From assembly GCA_964556665.1 (NCBI GenBank), contig CAZKXU010000079.1, forward strand, positions 1 to 16,694: a stretch of 16,694 nt of DNA, written 5' to 3'. The stretch is from CAZKXU01 sp964556665. Its GTDB lineage: Bacteria > Bdellovibrionota_C > UBA2361 > CAZKXU01. The position numbers and the translations under genes are program-made. Positions 7,574 through 15,252 of the stretch are shown one piece after another (within the stretch, counting starts at the first letter, position 1; each line of letters begins with the position of its first letter). The notes under the pieces were generated by a model. The model ran no database searches, was not told the origin of the DNA, and saw nothing but the letters and a program-made list of their open reading frames with translations.

Positions 7574-8385
7574 GCTAACTTTATCCCTCTTCTCACAAAT
7601 TCAATCTGTTGACCTACAGTCTCAAGCTCTTTTCCATCCTCTCCACGAGCTGCCTGTAGTATCAAAGAACCAGCGTAACCAAGCTCTCTTATTTTTTTAA
7701 AAAACATAGGAAATTTTACATCCCCCGCTCCTAGCTGCACTGTTTTTCCGTTACGAGGGCGATCTTTAATATGGATGTTGGAAATATACCCACCTAAGAT
7801 ATCTAGCTCATCTTCGAGATCATATCCCAGTGCAGCTGAATTTCCTGTATCATAGTTGGCCTTAATAAATGGCGAATTCAACTCTAAAAGAAAATCCAAG
7901 AACTCAGGTGCTGGGAGATCCATCTCTAGGCCAATCACCACCTTACTGCTCTCTATCTCTGCAAGAGATGCACGTAAGAAGTTCTGCACAAGAACTCGTT
8001 GCTCTGCTGTCTGAATCGAAGAGTTATCTACAAACGGGATCTCTATACTACGAACTTTCAGAAGGCCAGCAACTCTTAGCAACTTACTAAGGATCTGCCG
8101 CGATTCAGGGTTATTCCAGATCGGATCGCGCAGAAAGAAATCAGCTAAAATATGATTTGTCCGAATTGCGTGTCTTTCACTGAGCAGAGCAATGCGGCTT
8201 ATACCGGACTCACTCCACAGCGGATTTTCCTGAAAACGATCCCGATCAAAGATTAATTCAATTTCGTCAAGACCTAGCTCCTGTGCAAAAGAGAACTCAG
8301 CTTCCCAGTTCTCAAACGGGAAAAACTGAGTGCCTCTTCCTCGGGAAGGTGTCAACCGTCCCTGCATTAACCCTAATGTTATCAC
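7570..8385 (-). CDS. Xylose-isomerase-like TIM-barrel sugar (phosphate) isomerase/epimerase
   Basis: The 271-residue product belongs to the AP-endonuclease-2/xylose-isomerase-like barrel family, whose members use a divalent metal to isomerise or epimerise keto sugars. It opens LGLMQGRLTPS, typical of hexulose-phosphate-isomerase-like members. Expected metal ligands appear as Glu154 (GLEMD), Asp179 (NYDTGN) and His205 (NIHIKD). The fourth, normally Glu near the end of the last strand, appears as Gln244 in LILQAARGED. The start is GTG at 8385, supported by AAGGGG seven bases upstream and four bases after the aminotransferase stop; the next ATG is six codons in. In this cluster it may supply the six-carbon acceptor of the NeuB-like enzyme in place of NeuC. 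Family sure, reaction unknown. Confidence 0.8.
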   Translation of the reverse strand: MITLGLMQGRLTPSRGRGTQFFPFENWEAEFSFAQELGLDEIELIFDRDRFQENPLWSESGISRIALLSERHAIRTNHILADFFLRDPIWNNPESRQILSKLLRVAGLLKVRSIEIPFVDNSSIQTAEQRVLVQNFLRASLAEIESSKVVIGLEMDLPAPEFLDFLLELNSPFIKANYDTGNSAALGYDLEDELDILGGYISNIHIKDRPRNGKTVQLGAGDVKFPMFFKKIRELGYAGSLILQAARGEDGKELETVGQQIEFVRRGIKLA

Positions 8386-8389
8386 AGCG

Positions 8390-9379
8390 CTACCCCTTCA
8401 AATCATCTTTGGAGCCGTAAAATGCTGGCGGGGTAATTCCCTGCTCCGCATACTCCTGATGCCAACCCTTAATTTGACGCACTATATCTATACCTACATT
8501 CTGACTCCATTTATCAAGAAGTCTTTTTGTTGTTAAGCCGACTCTGCCATCACCTATTGGCTGACGCATCCAGGCAGTGATAGGCATAATGCAGAATGGT
8601 GTAGCAGTCGCAAAAGCTTCATCTGCTGTCAGTACATCGTAGGATTCTAAATTTGTCTCTTGCCAATCTAGGCCTAACTCAGCTGCTAACTCAAATATAT
8701 ATGCTCGGCTTATACCTCTAAGAATATTACGAGGCTCTGGTGTCAAAAGTTTTCCATTTTTGACGATGAAAATGTTATAGCCCGGACCTTCACTTATAAA
8801 TCCATCAAGATCGAGCATGAATGCCCAATTATGTTCACCTGCATATTTGGCTGCTTCAAGTGAAGCCTTTTTATAATGGAGTCGGCTTCTATTCTTAGCT
8901 TTTGGATCAAGACAATGTGCAGGAATTTGTCGTTGCGAGACGACTACGCCGTTAACGCCAGTATCAAAACTTGATGCCAACGACGTGACCGTCCAACGTA
9001 ACGGGAAATCAGCGATGATGAGGTTCCCGCCAGCAGGCGCTACTCGATCAGCGTATATTGAACCAAGTCCACGCGTAATCTCAATTAACAAACGATGCTC
9101 ATCATCGGGACGGAAGGATGGCTGGTTTGCTTTAATAGTATCATGGCAAAACCCCTCTAACTCATCGAGCGTATACTTTACCTTGATCTCTGCATACTTA
9201 GCAGAATCAAGCAGCCGCACTAGATGCTCACGAAGTTTAAATTGCTGGCGCTTGAAAGAACGAGTCATCTCAAAAACCATATCACCATACATGAGGGCCG
9301 AATCATAGATTGAGACTCTTGCTTCATGTTCATCGATCAACTTGCCATTCCACCAAACTACCCGTCCATTTTCTGACAT
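8390..9379 (-). CDS. Class IV PLP-dependent aminotransferase (BCAT/DAAT/ADCL fold)
   Basis: The 329-residue product has the fold-type IV layout: WWNGKLIDEHEARVSIYD near the N-terminus (9-26), a candidate PLP lysine in PKAKNRSRLHY (Lys160 or Lys162), and the family signature ISEGPGYNIF (195-204) ... LLTPE ... ILRGISR (219-225). Members include branched-chain and D-amino-acid aminotransferases and aminodeoxychorismate lyase. Nucleotide-sugar aminotransferases are normally fold type I (DegT/ArnB), so this class in a sugar locus is unusual. The ATG at 9379 is chosen because AAGGG (9387-9391) lies seven bases upstream and the phosphatase gene ends two bases before it; a longer frame to 9424 would overlap that gene. 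It could aminate a sugar intermediate or make an amino acid that decorates one; the substrate cannot be read. Confidence 0.85.
   Translation of the reverse strand: MSENGRVVWWNGKLIDEHEARVSIYDSALMYGDMVFEMTRSFKRQQFKLREHLVRLLDSAKYAEIKVKYTLDELEGFCHDTIKANQPSFRPDDEHRLLIEITRGLGSIYADRVAPAGGNLIIADFPLRWTVTSLASSFDTGVNGVVVSQRQIPAHCLDPKAKNRSRLHYKKASLEAAKYAGEHNWAFMLDLDGFISEGPGYNIFIVKNGKLLTPEPRNILRGISRAYIFELAAELGLDWQETNLESYDVLTADEAFATATPFCIMPITAWMRQPIGDGRVGLTTKRLLDKWSQNVGIDIVRQIKGWHQEYAEQGITPPAFYGSKDDLKG
8393..8398 (-). promoter_or_regulatory. Ribosome binding site fixing a GTG start
   Basis: AAGGGG on the minus strand ends seven bases before the GTG at 8385. It supports that GTG as the start of the TIM-barrel gene rather than the internal ATG at 8367. 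Confidence 0.65.
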
Positions 9380-9381
9380 AA

Positions 9382-9882
9382 TTAATCCCTTAAATTCAGT
9401 AAATTTGAATATTCTAAGCCGCACAAGTCTTCACATACCTCGCGTGCTACACCATATCCACCATTCGAATTTAGAATATACTGTGAAATTTTCTTGATTT
9501 GCGGATGTGCGTCGGCAGGACAGGCGCGCAGGCCTACTAGCTGCATTGGCTCATAATCATTAAGGTCATTTCCAATATACAGCACATCTGCTAAAGAAAC
9601 TTTGGCATTCACACAGTAATCCTTTAAGGCCTGAGCTTTGTCTCTGATTCCTTGCAGACATGGAATTTTTAATTTTGATGCACGAGCACTAACAACTTCA
9701 TTTTTCTCTGTTGAAAGTATCAAGACCGCCTGCTTAGCCCAACGAAACATATCAAATCCAAGCCCATCGGCACGACTGCAAAAGACCGCCTCCTTTCCGT
9801 CTGAAAATACAAGCACACGGTTGTCAGTAAGCACACCATCAAAATCAAAGACTATTAATGCGGGCCTTACTTTCAAGTTCAT
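9382..9882 (-). CDS. KdsC-like HAD phosphatase (probable nonulosonate-9-phosphate phosphatase)
   Basis: The 166-residue product is a cap-less C0-type HAD phosphatase like KdsC and KDN-9-phosphate phosphatase. Motif I is FDFDGVLTDN (nucleophile Asp13, acid/base Asp15), motif II is LILSTEKN (Ser57 or Thr58), motif III Lys82 in GIRDKAQAL, and motif IV GNDLNDYEPM (Asp106, Asp109). The tail GGYGVAREVCEDL matches the KdsC tail. STEKNEVVSARASKL recalls the HAD domain fused to some NeuA proteins, which links it to the CMP-sugar synthetase gene although the two are on opposite strands. KdsC proteins are tetramers in the cytoplasm. The ATG at 9882 is preferred because the fold begins there; a TTG at 9903 would add seven residues and neither has a good ribosome site. 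Its substrate is most likely the phosphate left by the NeuB-like reaction (inference). Confidence 0.85.
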   Translation of the reverse strand: MNLKVRPALIVFDFDGVLTDNRVLVFSDGKEAVFCSRADGLGFDMFRWAKQAVLILSTEKNEVVSARASKLKIPCLQGIRDKAQALKDYCVNAKVSLADVLYIGNDLNDYEPMQLVGLRACPADAHPQIKKISQYILNSNGGYGVAREVCEDLCGLEYSNLLNLRD

Positions 9883-9930
9883 AGAAATAGGTAATATAGT
9901 CAAATTAATCTAAAAAAGGCAGTAAAAAAA

Positions 9931-10761
9931 CTAAGCAGCACTAACAGAACTCTTAACAAAATGGAGGAATATTTGAAAACAGAGCCTGCTCCTCAAAAAC
10001 GCCACCCGTAGCCAATAACGCAGCTGCATCATAGCTGAAAGCCTAGCACCGTTGTCAAACTGATTGCGTACTATTGCTAAGGCCTCGCGTGTAGTACCAA
10101 CCGTTCCAAATCCTGTAGTGTTACCAGAATGAATTCTATACCTTACTAATGGTCTGTCAATAAAATCGAAGCTATATTTTCGGCCTATTCTTAGGAATAA
10201 ATCATACTCCTCACAGTACCTTAAATACGAATTAAAACCTCCTACCTCTCTAACTGCTGCAGTTTTCATCACAGCTGCTGCACAAGGAACAAAGTTACGG
10301 GAGGTTAGTAACCAACCAAAAACATCGCCGCGCCTCATCCTGTATCGCTCGGAGCCCTTCTCAAACGGCAACAAATTCTTGTCACAGAAATACATATCGG
10401 AATACACCAGTCCAAGCCCTTCGCCATCTTTTATTAACGCAACCTGCGCTGCGAGCTTGTCACTAGACCATGCATCATCACAATCTAGAATGGCAATCCA
10501 CTCCCCTCTAACATGCTGCAATGCAAGGTTTCTAGCCTCTCCAAGCGGAGTATGTTGTGGCGCATAAAAATACCTGATGCGCTGATCGTCAAAACTTTTT
10601 ACAATTGCCGCACTGTTATCGGTCGATTGGTTATCCCAGAATATTATCTCCCAATCTGTAAACGTCTGCGCTATGACACTCTCAATGGCTTCACGGAGAT
10701 ATAAATCTGAATTGTAACAATTCATTAAGACTGAGATGAATGGTGCTACAGATGTTGACAT
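9931..10761 (-). CDS. Family 2 glycosyltransferase
   Basis: The 276-residue product is an inverting GT-A enzyme that would transfer a sugar from a nucleotide donor to a lipid-linked acceptor at the cytoplasmic face of the inner membrane. It opens ISVLMNCYNSDLYLREAIES, the GT2 donor-binding start, and has a DxD-type metal site LDCDDAW (Asp93, Asp95, Asp96) and the putative base in CEEYDLFLRIG (about 183-193). The end (about 240-276) is amphipathic and basic, fitting a peripheral membrane site. The start is ATG at 10761; a GTG three codons upstream is possible and neither has a clear ribosome site. It is separated by about 115 bases of hairpin-rich DNA from the Wzc-like gene, so it may have reduced readthrough or its own promoter. 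It is the only glycosyltransferase in the window; CMP-nonulosonate use is not shown by its sequence. Confidence 0.85.
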   Translation of the reverse strand: MSTSVAPFISVLMNCYNSDLYLREAIESVIAQTFTDWEIIFWDNQSTDNSAAIVKSFDDQRIRYFYAPQHTPLGEARNLALQHVRGEWIAILDCDDAWSSDKLAAQVALIKDGEGLGLVYSDMYFCDKNLLPFEKGSERYRMRRGDVFGWLLTSRNFVPCAAAVMKTAAVREVGGFNSYLRYCEEYDLFLRIGRKYSFDFIDRPLVRYRIHSGNTTGFGTVGTTREALAIVRNQFDNGARLSAMMQLRYWLRVAFLRSRLCFQIFLHFVKSSVSAA

Positions 10762-10805
10762 GCTATTCACAAATAACGGAATTGCTCATTAACTCCGGGC
10801 CTGTC

Positions 10806-10845
10806 TGAGCGCAGCTCACACCCTGGGGCAGCCGCTGTCTGCCCC
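10806..10845. repeat. Two tandem GC-rich hairpins between wzc-like and GT2 genes
   Basis: TGAGC-GCA-GCTCA (10806-10818) is followed by GGGGCAG-CCGCTGT-CTGCCCC (10825-10845), a perfect 7-bp stem with a 7-base loop. They are much richer in G+C than their surroundings and sit in the 123-base gap between the Wzc-like stop and the GT2 start. No U-run follows on the minus strand, so they are not a standard intrinsic terminator. The larger hairpin resembles dispersed palindromic repeats of the kind found at 1474-1549, though its sequence differs. Stabilising the end of the export-gene mRNA is one possible role. Confidence 0.6.
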
Positions 10846-10884
10846 TACGATTTTACCCAGACCTTATGATCAATTACAAATTAA

Positions 10885-13227
10885 CTACCCAATCGCCTGT
10901 TTTTCCGAGCTTTCCGGCCTATTGTAGTATGAATAATAGTAACGATTATAGTAGTAGTAATCACCACTATTCACATTTACATCATTAAGTATAGTTCCAA
11001 GTACCCTCGCACCAACTGCTTGCAATCTCTCCTTGGCATCTTTAATTACCTTTTTTGGAGTCGAGGCTCCTTTGATCACCAATACAACTCCATCTACATG
11101 CCGAGATAGTACTACAGAGTCAGTTACTGGAAGAATGGGAGGTGAATCTATAACTACATAATCAAACTGCCTTGCCAAAACTTCGATAAGATTTGCCATC
11201 TCGATTGAGCCAAGTAGCTCAGCTGGATTAGGCGGAATACATCCTCCTGGCAACAAGGTAATTCTTTTCACTCGATCGAGAATATATACCTCCTCTAAAG
11301 TACGCTGCCCTGTCAGTACATCAACAAGCCCTGGCAGTTGCGGATCGAAATTAAAATACTTATATACACTCGGCCTGCGCAAATCGGCATCAATTAGCAC
11401 TACCCTGCCACCAGCGCTTGCTAAACTAGCAGCCAGATTGATTGAAGAGGTTGTTTTTCCTTCCGCCGACTGCGCTGAAGTAATCAACAGCCTGCGTGGC
11501 GGCTCACCTGCCTGTGAAAGCAGAATGCCTGTTCTAATTGTTCTATAAGCCTCTGATGCCAATGATTTTGGATTACTAAGATATACGATAGGGAGCTGTT
11601 CGCTGTTTGCCATAGATGTAACAGTTGGAGGGGTACTTACAGGCGGATTTGCCTTGCTCTGACTAGCAACGAGCTCGGGGTCCTTTTCCATGGCAATAAT
11701 ATTACTTAATAGTTTAGGTAATCCCTGCTCCTCTTCAAATGAAGGTACTACTCCTAAATTAGGAAGCTTTAGAACATTTACAAGATCTTCTGGTGTGCGA
11801 ATCGTATTATCAAGATAGTTAATAAGAAACGCTAAGCCTATTCCCAGCGCTGCTCCGGATAACAACCCTATAAAAAGCATTAACTTCTTACGTGGAAAGC
11901 TGGGCACGATCGGTGTTGTTGCATAATCAACTATTGAGACGTTTGAAGCATTACCCTCCACTGTAAATGCCGTCTCTTTTATCTGTCTTAAAACACTCTG
12001 CAATAGCTCACGTGAACTAGCAAGCTCCCTTCCAAGTACATTATACTGCACCTCTTTTTTTGATAATTCAAAAGCTCTACTTGTCTGTTGTTCGACTTCT
12101 TCCTTAAGAGATCTCTCTTCTTGCTCAAGTGCAGAGGCTTTTGCCTTTAATCCATTTACAATCTGTTGCCGCTGAATTGCAATTGACGCTCTTAGGTTTT
12201 TAATCTGTGCATCAAGCTGTAACATGCGTGGATAACTAGATGTAAACTTTGACGCCAATTGCCCGCGCTCGGCCTCAAGTTTGACAAGCTCCGATCTCAT
12301 GTTCTGAAGAGAGGCATCATCAGAACCAGCTGAGTCCTTATCCAAAGCAGAGACAGCCTCTTTATATATGTTCTCCGCCTCTATGCGCCGTGCTGTCGTA
12401 TCTGTAAGCAGCCTATTTAGCTGTGACATCTTCTGTACAGTCACATTCTCATCCTTATTCACTGCTACTATTGAATTAGCCTCAGCATATTCTGCCATCT
12501 CCCTTTCCAGATCTACTACCTTCTCTCTGAGCTCATCTGCTTGAGCCCGTAAATAGGTAAGTCCTGCTGTCTGCTGTTGAATTCGAGAGTCACGCACCCA
12601 GTCTATGTATGTCTGTGCATGTTTATTGGCTATCATAGCAGCCGCCAAAGCACTCTCCGACGAGGCTTGCACAGTAACCAGTGATGTTCTTCTAACTGGA
12701 GTAACTTTAATTGCATCTATATAGTTGCTTAATATTCGTATCGGAGTTTTATATCCGGAAATAGTATCGACCTTATCCTCAGCTCTGTGCATAGCTGAAA
12801 AGAGTTTTCTAACATGAGAGGCCTTGTCTTCATCGCTGAAAAGCGCCCTGATCTTAGGGTCTTGCATTACACGATCAGCAAGTGAGTAACTTGTTATCTC
12901 CTGTATCTGCGTCTCTAGGTAGCCTGTCTCCTTACTTTTCTGCTGTAACAGATCCTCGATCTTTGTCTGGGTTAATATCGGCTCATATGTGCTGATTCTA
13001 AGCTTACTAGTAGAAGTGTATATCGGTGTTACTGTGAAGGCATATATCAGCATTACTAAGCCGACTAAGAGTGTCGATGCCAAGATAATAACACGATATT
13101 TATAGACTACTCGCCAATACTCCCGTATCTCCACCTCCGATAAGAGTGAATGAGAATTCTCTGCTGTAGGAACAGCGTGCGCTTGGGGCAGAGGACGAAC
13201 ATGTTTCGCTGGCAATATATCTGTCAT
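10885..13227 (-). CDS. Wzc-type polysaccharide co-polymerase fused to a bacterial tyrosine kinase
   Basis: The 780-residue inner-membrane protein controls chain length and couples polymerisation to export. In order: a cytoplasmic tail with a first membrane helix (about 47-66), a Wzz/GumC-type periplasmic region with long coiled coils (about 215-270 and 310-420), a proline-rich PSFPRKK turn, a second helix (about 449-470), then a BY-kinase. The kinase has Walker A SAQSAEGKTT (585-594), Walker A' VVLIDADLRRP (609-619) and Walker B YVVIDSPP (690-697). A C-terminal cluster of nine tyrosines in twelve residues (757-768) is the expected autophosphorylation site. The fused form is as in proteobacterial Wzc. 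ATG at 13227 is used; a GTG two codons earlier lies one base after the Wza-like stop. Regulation is likely by phosphorylation cycling, but no Wzb-type phosphatase is seen here. Confidence 0.93.
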   Translation of the reverse strand: MTDILPAKHVRPLPQAHAVPTAENSHSLLSEVEIREYWRVVYKYRVIILASTLLVGLVMLIYAFTVTPIYTSTSKLRISTYEPILTQTKIEDLLQQKSKETGYLETQIQEITSYSLADRVMQDPKIRALFSDEDKASHVRKLFSAMHRAEDKVDTISGYKTPIRILSNYIDAIKVTPVRRTSLVTVQASSESALAAAMIANKHAQTYIDWVRDSRIQQQTAGLTYLRAQADELREKVVDLEREMAEYAEANSIVAVNKDENVTVQKMSQLNRLLTDTTARRIEAENIYKEAVSALDKDSAGSDDASLQNMRSELVKLEAERGQLASKFTSSYPRMLQLDAQIKNLRASIAIQRQQIVNGLKAKASALEQEERSLKEEVEQQTSRAFELSKKEVQYNVLGRELASSRELLQSVLRQIKETAFTVEGNASNVSIVDYATTPIVPSFPRKKLMLFIGLLSGAALGIGLAFLINYLDNTIRTPEDLVNVLKLPNLGVVPSFEEEQGLPKLLSNIIAMEKDPELVASQSKANPPVSTPPTVTSMANSEQLPIVYLSNPKSLASEAYRTIRTGILLSQAGEPPRRLLITSAQSAEGKTTSSINLAASLASAGGRVVLIDADLRRPSVYKYFNFDPQLPGLVDVLTGQRTLEEVYILDRVKRITLLPGGCIPPNPAELLGSIEMANLIEVLARQFDYVVIDSPPILPVTDSVVLSRHVDGVVLVIKGASTPKKVIKDAKERLQAVGARVLGTILNDVNVNSGDYYYYNRYYYSYYNRPESSEKQAIG

Positions 13228-13234
13228 AAACACA

Positions 13235-14362
13235 CTAGGGCGCTAAATTTACAGAGCCGCCAATTCCAAAGTTAATTACCCTTGTAAATCCATCAAACGT
13301 ATCCTGTGCTAAACGGCGATCCGAATCGGAAGGAACCCTTACAAGATCGCCTGAGCGCAGGACAACATCCGGCTCATCTCCAGTTGCAATTTTTTCAAGG
13401 TCAAGAATGAGCCTGCCTTTTTCACCTCCTCCGAGATCCCTTACTACCTCGATCTCATCTACCTTTGCTCCATAAGTAATCCCTCCTGCAGCAGCCAGAG
13501 CACCTAACAATGTCATACGCTTAACTAGTTCATATGCGCCTCGACTTTGAACCTCTCCATCAACCATCACCTTTCCCAACTCTGGCACAATAATCATATC
13601 GCCGCCGCGCACCGGTATTTCAAGCGGAATGCCACCATTGCTGCCAAGCACATAATCAAGGGGTATTTCAATTCCTGTGCGCGCCATGCTGCTCTTCTGA
13701 TAAGAAGCAAATGCCAGCCGCGCCTTGGCCTCTGCACCGCTAGCAGCCTGAATACCTGAGCTCTCTACAGGTACAAAATATATAATATTACCGCCACGTT
13801 CTACCACTCCGCCAGCCTCGGCTAGAATCTCTTGAATTATATTAGAGCCTTTCTTTAAAGGATAGGTGCCGGGCTTGGCAACAGCTCCGCTTACTGCAAT
13901 TTTTTGAGCTGCGTATAATGTAACAAAAACAGAGACCTCTGGGTTTTTAACATAGGTTTTAAGCCGCTCGGTTATAGCACTATCAAGCTCAGACTCGGTA
14001 AGACCTTTTGCTGGAACTGCTCCTATTAAAGGCAATGCTAGATTGCCGGACTCCATCACCCGCGCCGATAAATTGAGCTCTGGTACATCAAATACACTAA
14101 CTTCGACCTCATCCTGTGGACCTAAACGATAAGTTTCATCCCGATTTTCTTTTGTAGCACGATCTTTTATTAGCTCTAAAACTTTCTCCTTCTGCCGCTC
14201 CTCAGCCAGTTTAAAAAACTCCTGCTCTTCGGAGATTGTCCTAACCTGATGCCCCATCGAACGCGCTTCAGCAATTAGCTGTGACCTGGGTTTGGTTATA
14301 CTTCGGGTAGAGCAACTGATGAGAGTCAGAAGACTTAGTAATAATAAAAATCTGCACTTCAT
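13235..14362 (-). CDS. Wza-like outer-membrane polysaccharide export lipoprotein
   Basis: The 375-residue product begins with a lipoprotein signal ending in LISC (Cys17). A helical linker rich in Glu and Lys (about 25-75) precedes the polysaccharide-export domain (YRLGPQDEVEVSVFDVPEL at 78-96, through about 150). Two SLBB-type beta-grasp repeats follow (about 153-260 and 264-345; VSGAVAKPGTYPL and VDGEVQSRGAYEL are their signature starts). The last 25 residues are amphipathic, matching the helix by which Wza crosses the outer membrane. Wza oligomers form the export channel and meet Wzc in the periplasm. The length equals that of typical Wza (about 375-380). The stop lies 8 bases before the Wzc-like ATG, and the start is two bases after the solute-binding-protein stop. 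Confidence 0.93.
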   Translation of the reverse strand: MKCRFLLLLSLLTLISCSTRSITKPRSQLIAEARSMGHQVRTISEEQEFFKLAEERQKEKVLELIKDRATKENRDETYRLGPQDEVEVSVFDVPELNLSARVMESGNLALPLIGAVPAKGLTESELDSAITERLKTYVKNPEVSVFVTLYAAQKIAVSGAVAKPGTYPLKKGSNIIQEILAEAGGVVERGGNIIYFVPVESSGIQAASGAEAKARLAFASYQKSSMARTGIEIPLDYVLGSNGGIPLEIPVRGGDMIIVPELGKVMVDGEVQSRGAYELVKRMTLLGALAAAGGITYGAKVDEIEVVRDLGGGEKGRLILDLEKIATGDEPDVVLRSGDLVRVPSDSDRRLAQDTFDGFTRVINFGIGGSVNLAP

Positions 14363-14364
14363 AG

Positions 14365-15252
14365 CTATCTAATATACCGCAAATTTGTTAGCTGTAATAC
14401 TGAGGAACAGGCAAAGGATAGGCTTCTACGCTTAAGCAAACTGTACCCACCGCAATGCTTCATTTCAATAGTCTCATCACGATCTCCCTTTTCAAGTATT
14501 GCCGCATCCTCAGCGAATAGAAGATCTATAGTCCCCATTCGTAACGCTGTCAAACCATGTTCGGCATCCGAGAATGAGCGCACATTGACCTTTGCAGGGG
14601 CATTAGAATTCGAACTTTGCCACTTAACTAGTGCCAATGAATAACTGCTGCCGAGCTTATACCCCGCAACCTGATATGGTCCACTGCCCACGATATTACT
14701 CCCCTTTCCAAAATCCTCAGCGAATAGATGCGCCATCTGCGATGAGTAGACAGGGCATTCTCGCAGCTGCCCAAGAAGCCCGTGAAAGCTATCTTCAGAG
14801 AGACGCTGCTTCAGTCCAATCTCAACCCATTCTTCATAACGGTCTAGAGGATTTCGAAGAGAGTCAGCTTTAATGTAATCTATCTGGGTGGAGTTCGATA
14901 AACTTTTACACTGCTGTAGACTGTTGGTCACATCCTTAGCACGAATATCCGTGCCATCCTGGAAAGAGACTCCGTTTATGATTCGCAGACGTAAAAATCG
15001 ACCCTCCGGGCTAATCTTAATTAGATCAGCCAAATCAAGCCTGACCTCATGCTCGCTATACTGCTGGGGCGCAACAAGTGTCCTTCCCAACGCAGAGCGC
15101 ACTATAAACGTTAGTGGATGAGTATCTGAAATTAAATTTATGTCTCGTGAAAAAGGCGGAACACCAATAGTAATCTCCTCCGCTGCTGCGCTGCAAAGCA
15201 GGGAAGACATGAGTGCTAGGATAATAAAGGTAAACTTAGGTAATTTATCCAT
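14365..15252 (-). CDS. Truncated family 5 solute-binding protein (DppA/OppA-like)
   Basis: The 295-residue product starts with a signal peptide (hydrophobic 7-20, likely cleavage after AAA at 22-24; Cys20 follows Leu, so a lipobox is unlikely). It shows SBP_bac_5 marks in order: LRLRIINGVSFQDGT (87-101) with AKDVTNSL, GSGPYQVAGYKLGSSYSL (189-206) and FSDAEHGLTALRMGTIDLLF (227-246). Full members have 500 or more residues; this one ends early in the second lobe, so about 200-250 residues of the ligand-closing half are missing. The end runs into the Wza-like start only two bases later and the start overlaps the upstream gene by eight bases, so the gene seems settled in the operon rather than freshly broken. 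No permease or ATPase partner is in the window. A structural or signalling role in the periplasm is conceivable; classical peptide uptake is unlikely. Confidence 0.75.
   Translation of the reverse strand: MDKLPKFTFIILALMSSLLCSAAAEEITIGVPPFSRDINLISDTHPLTFIVRSALGRTLVAPQQYSEHEVRLDLADLIKISPEGRFLRLRIINGVSFQDGTDIRAKDVTNSLQQCKSLSNSTQIDYIKADSLRNPLDRYEEWVEIGLKQRLSEDSFHGLLGQLRECPVYSSQMAHLFAEDFGKGSNIVGSGPYQVAGYKLGSSYSLALVKWQSSNSNAPAKVNVRSFSDAEHGLTALRMGTIDLLFAEDAAILEKGDRDETIEMKHCGGYSLLKRRSLSFACSSVLQLTNLRYIR

Noticed and set aside
9883..9903. TTG at 9903 as start of the phosphatase with TTGACT as a promoter element
   Set aside because: No -10 hexamer at correct spacing and no ribosome site were found; the ATG at 9882 is simpler.
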